IMG/VR virus record: IMGVR_UViG_3300010157_000305
Coordinates: 1 to 20,750 of that record
Origin: a virus
Length of the DNA: 20,750 bases
Reading direction: 5' to 3' (one strand)
In this document: piece by piece, positions 13,075 to 20,750 of the stretch
How the letters are laid out: each line of letters opens with the position of its first letter
Numbering within the stretch: the first letter of the stretch is position 1
Translations under genes and position numbers: made by a program
Notes under the pieces: generated by a model
The model's database searches: none
What the model was told of the DNA's origin: nothing
The model's input: the letters and a program-made list of their open reading frames with translations, nothing else

Positions 13075-14166
13075 ATGTACTCAACCACAGCCTACGTTTA
13101 TCAACAGATCCAGAGAATTTTGCTAATAGACACTTCGGGCGTGGGTGATGTATTTGTCCGGAGGTGGGATCCAGTGTACTCAAAAAAACTAACAATCAAC
13201 AAAGGCGTGGACAATGTAATCTTGTTCGAGTTTGTGAATCAAGATCAAAAGCCAGTGAACATCACCGGTAGTGATCTCATGTTCAGACTGATCAATCTGC
13301 AGGGCGATGTGCAATTGCTTGAAAAGCCCATGGTCATACTCAATGCCCTAACTGGTCGTGCCAAAGTCACACTGTCAGCAGGGGATACCACAGCACTTCC
13401 CACAGAGCCTGCCAGTTACAGCATAGACAGAATCAGTGGCAATCTAACAGAAGCAGTGTTTGTGGATGCTCAAGCACAGGCCCGTGCCGATGTGGACATT
13501 CAAGACAGTGTGCTACCGGCATTTGTGCCCAGCCACACAGTGACCATTCCTACCATATATGGTCCTGAAATTTATCTAAATCCGGTCACAGCCGGCAACT
13601 ACCCTGACTGGGCACTGAACCCACCCAGTGCGGGCAACACAACTCCTAACCCTGAGCGTTATACCAGTTTTGTACCCACCATTGGGTCAAGTCAAACCAC
13701 GTTTCAGTTGACCATGGATACATTTACTGGCAACGTCAAAGCCCAGGCTGCCGAAACTTATCAAAGCATCTGGTACGATGTCAGCAACATCCATACCTAT
13801 CTCAGTCATACTGGTCAAGACTATATCAATGTGCTGGGCTATCATCCACTGTTGCGACTGGCCATCAACAGTTATTCGGGTGCGGAAATTGTGAGCATGG
13901 CCACAGCCAATGCCACAGTGGCCAATGGTGTGGTCACTGGAATCACAGTGGTCAATTCTGGAAATGGTTATTTGGCACCACCCAAGGTGTCCGTCATAGG
14001 CTTTGGTGCAGGTGCCGTGGCCACAGCAAATATTACCGGAGGCGAAGTAAGTGCCATAAATGTAGTTAACGGAGGCACTGGCTACGTGCCCGGACCGGCA
14101 AATCCAACCAACCCTGTGCAGATAGTGATTTCAACCGGCGCAATCGTAGACATAGTTTGTAGATGA
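13075..14166 (+). CDS. Probable virion protein with Ig-like N-terminal region and C-terminal beta repeats
   Basis: The 363-residue product begins with a polar-beta domain containing LTINKGVDNVILFEFVNQDQKPVNITGSDLMFRLINLQGDVQLLEKP..., which has the look of a baseplate BppU-type N-terminal domain: a material-property domain with linear 'supply-and-limit' strands. The middle is Pro/Thr rich. The end carries two tandem units, GVVTGITVVNSGNGYLAPPKVSV and GEVSAINVVNGGTGYVPGP, typical of phage tail-fibre or adhesin repeats. This supports a tail or baseplate component exposed on the virion. It overlaps the SGNH hydrolase by ATGA, so the two are probably made together late in infection. The exact part is not known. 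Confidence 0.72.
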   Translation: MYSTTAYVYQQIQRILLIDTSGVGDVFVRRWDPVYSKKLTINKGVDNVILFEFVNQDQKPVNITGSDLMFRLINLQGDVQLLEKPMVILNALTGRAKVTLSAGDTTALPTEPASYSIDRISGNLTEAVFVDAQAQARADVDIQDSVLPAFVPSHTVTIPTIYGPEIYLNPVTAGNYPDWALNPPSAGNTTPNPERYTSFVPTIGSSQTTFQLTMDTFTGNVKAQAAETYQSIWYDVSNIHTYLSHTGQDYINVLGYHPLLRLAINSYSGAEIVSMATANATVANGVVTGITVVNSGNGYLAPPKVSVIGFGAGAVATANITGGEVSAINVVNGGTGYVPGPANPTNPVQIVISTGAIVDIVCR

Positions 14167-14894
14167 AATATAAAAAAATTGTGGGATTTGGCGACTCCTG
14201 GATATACGGAGATGAGTTAATCGATCCTGAGTTGATAAAACAGCATCCAGATGCTCATACCTGTTGGCACCAAAACGATGCCTATCGCAACAGTCATAAC
14301 TTCCTGGGACTACTAGAAAAACACTATAATGTGCCCACGGAAAATTTTGGCATACCTGGAGGAAGCATGCAGAGTTCAATCTGGACCTTTCTTTGGTGGT
14401 TGAAGCATGAACCCTGCCCTGAAGATTGCCTGGTTCTGGTAGGACATACCGATTCGGACCGATTGAGTTTTTACGATCCTAATCATCGCAGTTACGGCAA
14501 TGCTCCTCCCTGGGACAAATTTGTGCATTCAACCTGGGTTGAGTATGGGTCCAGCACAGTGCCAGAAGATTTTCAACACATGATCAAACAGCAATTGGTA
14601 CTGACCAATTGCCCTGAATTGGCCAGCCTCAATTATCAACAAACTTTGTTGTTCTTTGATGGCGTGGCAAGTCGCCGGGGCCTGCCCATAATGCAGTTCA
14701 ATATCATGCCAGCCGATGTTGAAATGAATCTCCCTACAGAGATTTGGCCTGGATTTGCGACCACTTTGTGGTTTCGCGATCACCCAGGCAACCAACAGCA
14801 GGAACTGATTTGTCCTGGACACCATCCCAACGAAATTGGGCATCGAATGATTGCTGACAAGTTGATTTCTACCATAGATTCTGCTACAATGTAG
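14163..14894 (+). CDS. SGNH/GDSL-type hydrolase
   Basis: The 243-residue product has block I FGDSW with the nucleophile Ser12, a block II-like NFGIPGGS at 61-68, a block III-like VGHTDSD at about 93-99 and block V HPNEIGH near residues 221-227, giving the catalytic histidine. Members are esterases or deacetylases of lipids, polysaccharides or peptidoglycan glycans. No signal peptide is seen. Because it is translationally coupled to a probable virion protein, it may deacylate host surface glycan as part of the particle; this is inference. Block III reads GHTD, where classical members have GxND, so the asparagine is replaced by Thr. Its end contains the early-type promoter of the primase gene. 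Confidence 0.82.
   Translation: MKYKKIVGFGDSWIYGDELIDPELIKQHPDAHTCWHQNDAYRNSHNFLGLLEKHYNVPTENFGIPGGSMQSSIWTFLWWLKHEPCPEDCLVLVGHTDSDRLSFYDPNHRSYGNAPPWDKFVHSTWVEYGSSTVPEDFQHMIKQQLVLTNCPELASLNYQQTLLFFDGVASRRGLPIMQFNIMPADVEMNLPTEIWPGFATTLWFRDHPGNQQQELICPGHHPNEIGHRMIADKLISTIDSATM
14862..14890 (+). promoter_or_regulatory. Early-type promoter (TTGATT-17-TACAAT) for primase
   Basis: TTGATT at 14862-14867 and TACAAT at 14885-14890, with 17-bp spacing, lie inside the end of the hydrolase gene. The -10 box ends 6 bp before ATG 14897, so a leaderless message is predicted. It frees the primase-helicase pair from the late transcription of the gene before it. Confidence 0.65.
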
Positions 14895-14896
14895 CA

Positions 14897-15892
14897 ATGC
14901 TTGATATTGTTGGATATTGGAGACAGGGAAGAAAAGTAAAGACAAGCCCACAGGGCTGGCTGTCAGGCAATGCAGTCTGCTGTGTACACAATGGACATAC
15001 GGCTGACACAAGAGGCCGTGGCGGACTTAAAGTGTCAGATCAAGGATGGAGTTATTCATGCTTCAACTGCGCCTACACAGCCAGTTTTGTACTAGGACGC
15101 ACAGTCAGTTTCAAAGCCCGACGTTTGCTAGGATGGATGGGCGTGCCAGACAACGAGATTGACGTGCTCAATCTTGAAAGTCTGCGGCATCGTAGCATAC
15201 ACGGTATACTAGAAGATCGTCAACGAGTATTCAACACACTCAGTGCTATCGAGTTTGAAGAGTCAGATGATTTTCCACCATTCTCAGAAGTGGTCACTCC
15301 GGAACATCCACTGTACTGGAACTACATTCGCAAAAGAAAAGTACCAGAAGATTTTCCTGTAATGACCGCAATCAAGAATGATGGCGTTCATTGGGTGAGA
15401 CCGTTTGTGTTGATTCCATTCACATACGATAACCGGGCAGTAGGGTGGTGTACTAGATTTTTGGATGACAAACAACCCAGGTATATCAATCACTCACAAC
15501 CAGGCTATGTGTTTGGTACAGATCTACAACATGCCGACTGGCAACATGTACTTGTGACGGAAGGCATTTTTGACGCACTGTCGATTAGCGGCTTGTCGGT
15601 AATGCACAATACCATTAGTGATGCACAAGCAAGATTGATTCGCAGTTTTGGACGTGAAGTTACGGTGGTACCTGATCAAGATACAGCAGGCGTAGAGTTA
15701 ATTGACCGTGCTATGGAACTGGGATGGGCAGTGAGCATACCTGAGTGGCCCGAGGGTTGCAAAGATGTCAATGATGCTGTGATAAAACTAGGGCGACTGG
15801 GTGCCTTGCTGACTATTATGGCCGCAAGAGAAACTAGTAAAATTAAGATAGAAATAAGGAAAAGACAACTTGTTAAAAGATTACTCGCTTGA
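14897..15892 (+). CDS. 61: gp61-type DNA primase
   Basis: The enzyme makes the RNA primers for lagging-strand synthesis and works with helicase gp41. The 331-residue product has an N-terminal zinc-binding module (Cys28-x2-His31 and Cys55-x2-Cys58), then a TOPRIM catalytic core: EGIFDALS at 222-229, VPDQDTAG at 258-265 and KDVNDAV at 289-295. The ATG at 14897 follows the hydrolase stop by two bases and has no Shine-Dalgarno sequence. It overlaps the helicase gene by 23 bp. The primase directly before its helicase partner agrees with the assignment. The number 61 follows the T4 name; the zinc residues being CxxH...CxxC instead of four cysteines is worth noting. Confidence 0.92.
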   Translation: MLDIVGYWRQGRKVKTSPQGWLSGNAVCCVHNGHTADTRGRGGLKVSDQGWSYSCFNCAYTASFVLGRTVSFKARRLLGWMGVPDNEIDVLNLESLRHRSIHGILEDRQRVFNTLSAIEFEESDDFPPFSEVVTPEHPLYWNYIRKRKVPEDFPVMTAIKNDGVHWVRPFVLIPFTYDNRAVGWCTRFLDDKQPRYINHSQPGYVFGTDLQHADWQHVLVTEGIFDALSISGLSVMHNTISDAQARLIRSFGREVTVVPDQDTAGVELIDRAMELGWAVSIPEWPEGCKDVNDAVIKLGRLGALLTIMAARETSKIKIEIRKRQLVKRLLA

Positions 15893-17315
15893 AGTCCAAC
15901 GACTATTTCTAGAAATGATGTTGGAAGACGCCACAAGTTATGTGCGGGTTCAAAACATCTATAACGCACAAAACTTTGATCGGAGTTTGAGACCTGCGGC
16001 CGAGTTCATCAAAGAACACACTGACAAACACAAGACCATGCCCGACAGGTCACAGATCTCTGCAACCACAGGCATCAAACTTGCGCCAGTGCCGGACTTG
16101 AATGAAGGGCACTTTGACTGGTTCATGGGCGAGTTTGAAGCATTTACTCGACGTCAGGAACTGGAACGTGCAATTTTGAAGTCAGCAGACTTGCTGGAAA
16201 AGGGCGAGTTTGAACCAGTTGAAAAACTCATCAAAGATGCTGTACAGATATCACTCACCAAAGACATGGGCACAGATTACTTTGCAGATCCCAAGGCCCG
16301 TATTGAAAAATACTTCAACTCAGGTGGCCAAGTGTCAACAGGTTGGACACAACTGGATAGATTGTTGTATGGTGGTTTTAGCCGAGGTGAACTAAACATC
16401 TTTGCTGGCGGATCAGGATCAGGCAAGTCGTTAGTAATGATGAACATTGCGCTAAACTGGTTGCAACAAGGACTCAGTGGCGTTTATATTACACTAGAAC
16501 TTTCAGAAGAACTCACAAGTTTACGAACCGATGCCATGCTCACAAACATGAGCACCAAGGACATTAGGCGTGATATGGACACTACAGAACTCAAGGTCAA
16601 GTTGGTGGCCAAGAAGTCAGGCAACTATCAAGTGAAAGGCCTGCCAGCACAAAGCAACATCAATGACATTCGTGCTTATTTGAAAGAGTATCAAATTCAA
16701 ACAGGCAAGCGAGTAGACTTTGTGATGATTGACTATCTAGACTTGCTGATGCCTGTGAGTGCCAAGGTTAGCCCCAACGACTTGTTTGTGAAAGACAAGT
16801 ATGTGAGTGAAGAACTACGCAATTTGGCCAAAGAACTGGCAGTATTAATGGTCACTGCATCACAGTTGAATCGATCAGCAGTGGAAGAAGTTGAATTTGA
16901 TCACTCGCATATTTCAGGTGGTATCTCCAAGATTAACACAGCAGACAACGTGTTTGGTATCTTTACAAGCCGTGCTATGAAAGAGCGTGGCAAATATCAA
17001 ATTCAATGTATGAAAAGTCGTAGTTCAACCGGTGTCGGACAAAAGATCGATTTGGAATACAATATTGAAACCATGCGTATCACAGATGAAGGTGGAGACG
17101 AAAAGGACAACTTCCGTGGCGGTGCCAAGCCCAGCATTATGGATTCGATCAAGGCCAAAAGTCAAGTCAAAATCACTGAAGAAGGCGAGGCTAGTACACC
17201 ACCCTGGGAACGAGCCCGGCCCCGAGAAGACTTTGATCTAGAAGCACCCAAGGTCACAGCAGATGTGCAAAGTGCTAAGTTAAAACAGTTACTGGGGCAA
17301 ATTAAACAATCGTAA
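15870..17315 (+). CDS. 41: gp41-type replicative DNA helicase (DnaB family)
   Basis: The hexameric helicase moves 5' to 3' on the lagging strand at the phage fork. The 481-residue product is close to T4 gp41 (475 aa). The first ~130 residues are helical and form the primase-contact collar; the RecA-like core has GWTQLDRLLYGGFSRGEL, Walker A GGSGSGKS at 180-187, YITLELSEEL, Walker B VDFVMIDYLDLL near 282-293, and VTASQLNRS. I keep the TTG start at 15870 because AAGGA lies 9-10 bases upstream and the next ATG (15915) would cut into the first helix. It starts inside the primase gene, suggesting coupled translation. The acidic, Pro-rich tail is unconserved linker. Confidence 0.93.
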   Translation: MLKDYSLEVQRLFLEMMLEDATSYVRVQNIYNAQNFDRSLRPAAEFIKEHTDKHKTMPDRSQISATTGIKLAPVPDLNEGHFDWFMGEFEAFTRRQELERAILKSADLLEKGEFEPVEKLIKDAVQISLTKDMGTDYFADPKARIEKYFNSGGQVSTGWTQLDRLLYGGFSRGELNIFAGGSGSGKSLVMMNIALNWLQQGLSGVYITLELSEELTSLRTDAMLTNMSTKDIRRDMDTTELKVKLVAKKSGNYQVKGLPAQSNINDIRAYLKEYQIQTGKRVDFVMIDYLDLLMPVSAKVSPNDLFVKDKYVSEELRNLAKELAVLMVTASQLNRSAVEEVEFDHSHISGGISKINTADNVFGIFTSRAMKERGKYQIQCMKSRSSTGVGQKIDLEYNIETMRITDEGGDEKDNFRGGAKPSIMDSIKAKSQVKITEEGEASTPPWERARPREDFDLEAPKVTADVQSAKLKQLLGQIKQS

Positions 17316-17359
17316 TATACATTGTTAATTGCGTAATGGTTTGTCCAACGTCAATAACC

Positions 17360-17367
17360 GATAAATA
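17360..17367 (+). promoter_or_regulatory. Late promoter (GATAAATA)
   Basis: One base off the T4 late consensus and in the gap between the helicase gene and the next gene. The predicted transcript start is near 17373, with AAAGG close by, ahead of ATG 17389. The 17316-17388 gap holds nothing else that I can see. Confidence 0.75.
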
Positions 17368-17388
17368 ACTCAAAGGTCACTGACTCAA

Positions 17389-17637
17389 ATGCAAAAACGC
17401 ACCAGAAGTTTGTTAGAAGAATTAGACTCAATGTATGTTGAGCGAGAGCGCCATCTAGTGATAGAAAGCCGTGCCAGTAATGTGATAGCCAGTGCTATCA
17501 ATCTGCTGGAGCAAATCGACGCGGTATTTCCGCCTGAGCAAGCAGAAAATCTCACTCGTAAATTGCTCAATGCTATTCGCACTAGAGATGCTGGCCGTTT
17601 TGAAAGAACAGTGAGACGTACCCATGCAGATTCATGA
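17389..17637 (+). CDS. Conserved small T4-like phage protein (82 aa)
   Basis: The product (MQKRTRSLLEELDSMYVERERHLVIESRASNVIASAINLLEQIDAVF..., ending RRTHADS) is a helical, basic protein. The RTRSLLEELDSMYVERE opening and SNVIASAINLLE segment are familiar from a conserved small protein in T4-like marine phages, function unknown. It follows a late promoter and overlaps the next gene by 14 bp, so it is probably made late, perhaps as a small morphogenesis factor or chaperone (inference). Confidence 0.8.
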   Translation: MQKRTRSLLEELDSMYVERERHLVIESRASNVIASAINLLEQIDAVFPPEQAENLTRKLLNAIRTRDAGRFERTVRRTHADS

Positions 17638-18637
17638 ACTGACTCAAAAACAACCTGTAAATGAAATACTGGGTGCCATCAAAAATGTAGTGTCAGCAGT
17701 TGGTCAGCCAGGTGGATTAAAATCTTTGGGGTCGCATTTGATACCAGGTGCCTACAGCAATATTGCTGCCGCACAACAAGGTGACTTTGCCAAGCGCATG
17801 CAGTCAGTGCAAAACACTGGTCTTATGAAACAGGCAGCCGCCAATATTCAAAGTCAATGGGAGCAATATCGCCAACAGGTCAGTCCTATGACACAGATTG
17901 CTCCACAACAACAGGCACAACAACAAAAATTGAAAAGTCAATTGTTGGCTAAAAAAGTTGCTGGAGGCCCTGCTGCCTCTAAACTTCCATTACCCGGCTC
18001 GTCGGCAGCGCCAGCACCAACAACACCTGCAGCCACTCCGGCAACAAGTACCCCAGTAACTGTTGGCAAAGGTCAACAACCACTGGATCCTAACAATTCT
18101 CAAGATGCCGCATTGCTTGCTCGAATTCAACAGGCAGCCGCAAAACAGCCCGGAGTGACCAAAGAAAGTATTCAACTGGCCGAAGCCGCTGGTGTCACTC
18201 AACTGACCGACTGGTATAAACAAAAAGTAATTCCCCCCAGTTATACGGCTCTTGCCGCAGAATATCTAAAAAATCCCACCATTCAAGTTGCACTCAAGAA
18301 AATTGCAACAGCCGAAACCCAGCCCGATGCCGCTAGACAACAGGCACAGACCACAGGGTTTCAGGAACTAATGGCAGCCACTGCCGTAGTAAGTCAACAG
18401 ATCACTGCAAAAAATCCGCAGACGACCACTGCTACAGCCAACTCCAATGGTGCAGCCAGAACTGTACCAATTGCCACCGGATCGCGTACTGCTAGAGCAA
18501 ACTTGGTCAAAGCAAGTGGAGTGAGTACTGCCCAATTGGATGCCATAGTCAAGATAACAAGCGCACTAGGAACAGTGACCAGCAGTGACCCTAATACCGT
18601 TTTGTACCTCCAGGCACTAGGATTCAACGCACGATGA
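17624..18637 (+). CDS. Q/A/P-rich late protein, probably virion-associated
   Basis: The 337-residue product has a short N-terminal motif (MQIHELTQKQPVNEIL), a Gly-rich amphipathic region, a glutamine-rich stretch (QQQAQQQ), an Ala/Pro/Thr linker (SSAAPAPTTPAATPATSTP) and a helical C-terminal half with ARIQQAAAKQPGVTKESIQLAEAAG. Low-complexity linkers between small helical parts suggest a flexible scaffold or internal virion protein. I do not recognise the family. It begins inside the upstream gene and ends with an ATGA overlap into the NTase-ligase-like gene, so the three form a late operon. Confidence 0.72.
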   Translation: MQIHELTQKQPVNEILGAIKNVVSAVGQPGGLKSLGSHLIPGAYSNIAAAQQGDFAKRMQSVQNTGLMKQAAANIQSQWEQYRQQVSPMTQIAPQQQAQQQKLKSQLLAKKVAGGPAASKLPLPGSSAAPAPTTPAATPATSTPVTVGKGQQPLDPNNSQDAALLARIQQAAAKQPGVTKESIQLAEAAGVTQLTDWYKQKVIPPSYTALAAEYLKNPTIQVALKKIATAETQPDAARQQAQTTGFQELMAATAVVSQQITAKNPQTTTATANSNGAARTVPIATGSRTARANLVKASGVSTAQLDAIVKITSALGTVTSSDPNTVLYLQALGFNAR

Positions 18638-20559
18638 AACTACTCGAAGGTGGCAACGTATTCAAAGATGCCGACGGCCAGCCACTTACACAACGCATCA
18701 ACCAGACAGATGTACCCAGCACCGTAACCTGGCTGGAACAACTCACCGGACTGGAGTTCCCACGTGAGCGTTGGCTGGGTAGTACAGGCAAAGTCGCCAC
18801 TTCGGGCGATCTGGATCTGGCCGTGGATGCCAGCGAAATCTCAAAAGATCAATTGGCCACACGACTCGAAGCCTGGGCCCGCACACATGGTCAAGATCCT
18901 CGGAACTGGGTCAAAAAATCAGGTGAAGTACACCTGCGTACTCCCATCACAGGCAGACCCGATCTTGGTTTTGTACAAACAGACTTTATGTTTTTTCCTA
19001 ACCTGGACTGGGGCACATTCTACTACAATCAGACATTTCCGTCGGCCTACAAAGGCATGCACCGTGCTGTGCTAATGAGTAGCATAGCCAAACAACTGGG
19101 ACTCAAGATAGGTGCCAATGGCATGTTGAGTCGTGCAGACAACAAACTTGTGAGTCAAGATCCTGACTCGGTGGCCAAAACCATCTTGGGCTCAAAAGCC
19201 ACCCGGGAAGATCTAGGCAACGTGGAAAGCATCTACTCATTCCTGGCCCAGGACAAAGATCGCGAAACTAAATTAAAAGACTTCCGTGAGTACCTGGCCA
19301 AAGAAGGTCTTAAAGAACCTGGGCAACTGGAAGAAAGCAGTGATGTCTACTTCCTGGCACGACTGCGTGATCGTATTGTGAATCAGGGCATGTATGCTCT
19401 AGTAGAGGCTGCCGCACCGGCTCCTGCTGCCGCACCTGTGGGTGGCAAGGCCAAGGGTATTGAACATCTTGAAGATTATGTATTTAGAAATGGTACAGCC
19501 GGCGTCAAAACAGCCTTGGCCATTGTGGATAACTTTCAAGACAATTCCAAGACCGCAAGTGTCAAGTGGGATGGCATGCCTGCTGTGATATTTGGCCGCA
19601 AGCCCGACTCAGGAGAGTTTGTGCTCACAGATGGCGCAGGATTTGAGGCTGTGGGTTATGATGGTTTGTTTACCAGCCCTAGAGCCATTGCTGGCAACAT
19701 GGCACAGCGTGATGCCAATGCCGTGGCCAAAGGCAATGTGGCCAACAGAGTTCAAACACTATTACCAGTGTATCAAAAGATTTGGCCTCTCCTGGAAGCC
19801 GCAACTCCCGAAAACTTCCGGGGCTATGTCAAGGGTGACTTGTTGTATACTTCAACACCTCCTGTGGTAGCAGGCAATGTGGAATTCAAACCCAACACAG
19901 TGGAATATCGTATTCCGTTAAAGAGTACGCTAGGCACACGAATTGCCAACAGTGAAGTTGGTGTAGCAGTACACACCATGTATGAGGATGCTGGCGCTGC
20001 CAAGCAACCGCTTGCCAGAGTCAAATTCAACCCTGTGCCAGGCCTACTGTTGATTGAACCCATCTATGCCAAACCTGTGGAAGTTCAAAATCCTTATGTG
20101 AAGAAGATCAAGAGTTTGTTGAAGACCATGGGTCCTGCCATTGACACACTATTCAATCCTGCAGAACTACGGGCGGCCAAAATCACTGATCTAGCCAAGT
20201 TGTGCGTGGACTACATTAACCGACGTATCAATCCTGAGTATCCTGCTTACACTGGAGACTTTGCAGATCTAGTGCCAGGCTTCATGGACTATTTGAAATC
20301 AACTCAAACTCCGCAGAAGTTCCGCAACATCACAGAGTACCTGCGCAGTCCCACTTCCAACGAAGGTGCCTTGGCCGCTGCCTTTGTGTTGTTTGAACTG
20401 CTACACGATTTGAAACTGGACCTGCTGGGCAAACTGGATGCACAGGTTCCCGGCAACGAAGGCTGGGTGTTTGCCACTCCTGCAGGCTATGGTAAAGCAG
20501 TAAATCGCTTTGATTTCACCGCTAGAAACCGTCAGCGAAACAACCCCTCAACTGCCTAA
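18634..20559 (+). CDS. Pol-beta-type nucleotidyltransferase fused to a KxDG ligase-like domain
   Basis: The 641-residue product begins MKLLEGGNVFKDADG. Residues 49-65 give GSTGK...SGDLDLAVD, the pol-beta superfamily signature hG[GS]-x(8-13)-DhD, with Asp59 and Asp61; a third acidic strand VQTDFMFF (Asp117) follows. After an Ala/Pro linker (about 257-270), KWDG at 311-314 matches nucleotidyl-transfer motif I of ATP-dependent ligases (KxDG, candidate Lys311), with a possible motif III GYVKGDLLY at 397-405. Ligase motifs IV and V are not clear, so ligase activity is unproven. I recall cyanophage relatives of unknown function. It lies in a late operon, which is odd for a nucleic-acid repair enzyme; packaging or virion-linked RNA/DNA end processing are possible. 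Confidence 0.8.
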   Translation: MKLLEGGNVFKDADGQPLTQRINQTDVPSTVTWLEQLTGLEFPRERWLGSTGKVATSGDLDLAVDASEISKDQLATRLEAWARTHGQDPRNWVKKSGEVHLRTPITGRPDLGFVQTDFMFFPNLDWGTFYYNQTFPSAYKGMHRAVLMSSIAKQLGLKIGANGMLSRADNKLVSQDPDSVAKTILGSKATREDLGNVESIYSFLAQDKDRETKLKDFREYLAKEGLKEPGQLEESSDVYFLARLRDRIVNQGMYALVEAAAPAPAAAPVGGKAKGIEHLEDYVFRNGTAGVKTALAIVDNFQDNSKTASVKWDGMPAVIFGRKPDSGEFVLTDGAGFEAVGYDGLFTSPRAIAGNMAQRDANAVAKGNVANRVQTLLPVYQKIWPLLEAATPENFRGYVKGDLLYTSTPPVVAGNVEFKPNTVEYRIPLKSTLGTRIANSEVGVAVHTMYEDAGAAKQPLARVKFNPVPGLLLIEPIYAKPVEVQNPYVKKIKSLLKTMGPAIDTLFNPAELRAAKITDLAKLCVDYINRRINPEYPAYTGDFADLVPGFMDYLKSTQTPQKFRNITEYLRSPTSNEGALAAAFVLFELLHDLKLDLLGKLDAQVPGNEGWVFATPAGYGKAVNRFDFTARNRQRNNPSTA

Positions 20560-20573
20560 GATTTTACCAATTT

Positions 20574-20581
20574 CATAAATA
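20574..20581 (+). promoter_or_regulatory. Late promoter (CATAAATA)
   Basis: CATAAATA keeps seven of the eight bases of the T4 late consensus. Taking it as -13 to -6, transcription starts near 20587, immediately before a small hairpin. Confidence 0.8.
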
Positions 20582-20587
20582 AGAGTA

Positions 20588-20599
20588 GGGCGAGAGCCC
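20588..20599 (+). other. Short 5'-leader hairpin with GAGA (GNRA) tetraloop
   Basis: GGGC (20588-20591) pairs with GCCC (20596-20599) around a GAGA loop. It begins one base from the predicted transcript start and ahead of the ribosome binding site AGGAG (20608-20612), so it would cap the late message without hiding the start region. Confidence 0.5.
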
Positions 20600-20619
20600 A
20601 TTTATTAGGAGATTTTAAA

Positions 20620-20750
20620 ATGGCAGTATTTACAAAAACAAATGGCACGATGCAACCAGTATTCCACATGGATACAGGCAACGGCAACATTGGCGGCACA
20701 GCAAACATTGCGGCAACAGGCTCAGTTAACTTTCAAGGTCCAAAACTTGA
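20620..20750 (+). CDS. Late conserved phage protein, probably virion (N-terminal part)
   Basis: The first 43 codons are visible: MAVFTKTNGTMQPVFHMDTGNGNIGGTANIAATGSVNFQGPKL, running off the window. The Gly/Asn-rich pattern and strong expression signals (late promoter, 5' hairpin, AGGAG eight bases before ATG) suggest an abundant virion protein. I recall similar MAVFTK.NGTMQPVF openings in cyanophage proteins of unknown function. The final base of the next codon is missing. Confidence 0.8.
   Translation, partial: MAVFTKTNGTMQPVFHMDTGNGNIGGTANIAATGSVNFQGPKL

Noticed and set aside
1-20750. tRNA genes, CRISPR arrays, insertion sequences, integrase or attachment sites
   Set aside because: None could be recognised; gaps between genes are short and all accounted for by promoters, terminators or ribosome binding sites.

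Overview
The window looks like part of the genome of a lytic, T4-like contractile-tailed phage of the cyanophage/pelagiphage type, not bacterial chromosome. It carries UvsX, UvsW, a gp41-type helicase and a gp61-type primase. Genes are tightly packed with ATGA, TGATG and ATGAGTGA stop/start overlaps, and T4-style late promoters (NATAAATA) sit just upstream of several genes. The host is not identifiable from this window; sigma70-like promoters with 17-bp spacers fit a proteobacterium-like host, probably aquatic (inference). Base composition looks like low-to-mid 40s % G+C by eye, with AT-richer islands.

Layout. (1) 1-4406: end of an acidic-tailed protein (possibly gp32 SSB), a hairpin, uvsX, a small acidic protein, two tandem radical SAM enzymes with N-terminal twitch-like cysteine regions, and a 150-aa helical protein with a UvsY-like layout. 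(2) 4428-5104: a self-contained late cassette (late promoter, unknown beta-rich protein, terminator). (3) 5114-6863: two near-consensus early promoters drive a two-helix membrane protein and an AAA ATPase with two tiny genes behind it, closed by tandem terminators. (4) 6878-9197: an unknown protein, then uvsW. (5) 9229-12673: a dense run of mostly conserved small T4-like phage proteins, including a possible gp62 clamp-loader subunit, a zinc-finger protein and a very short relative of the bacterial DNA polymerase III alpha subunit; a methyltransferase gene is inserted in this run. (6) 12644-13030: one minus-strand gene with its own late promoter. (7) 13075-14894: a virion-like protein and an SGNH hydrolase. 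(8) 14897-17315: primase gp61 and helicase gp41. (9) 17389-20750: late genes, including a Q/A/P-rich protein, a 641-residue nucleotidyltransferase plus KxDG-domain fusion, and the start of another late protein.

How it works together. Recombination (UvsX, UvsW, a possible UvsY-like partner) and replication (gp61, gp41, a possible gp62) genes are interleaved with late genes. Replication or repair genes lying behind late genes (uvsW, the 9229 gene, primase) have their own early-type promoters placed so that transcription should start at or next to the ATG, with no Shine-Dalgarno sequence; the minus-strand late gene shows the same geometry. The most notable items are the miniature DnaE-like protein, the leaderless-promoter pattern, the NTase/KxDG fusion, the methyltransferase cassette bounded by 9-bp direct repeats that recreate stop/start junctions, and the tandem radical SAM pair.
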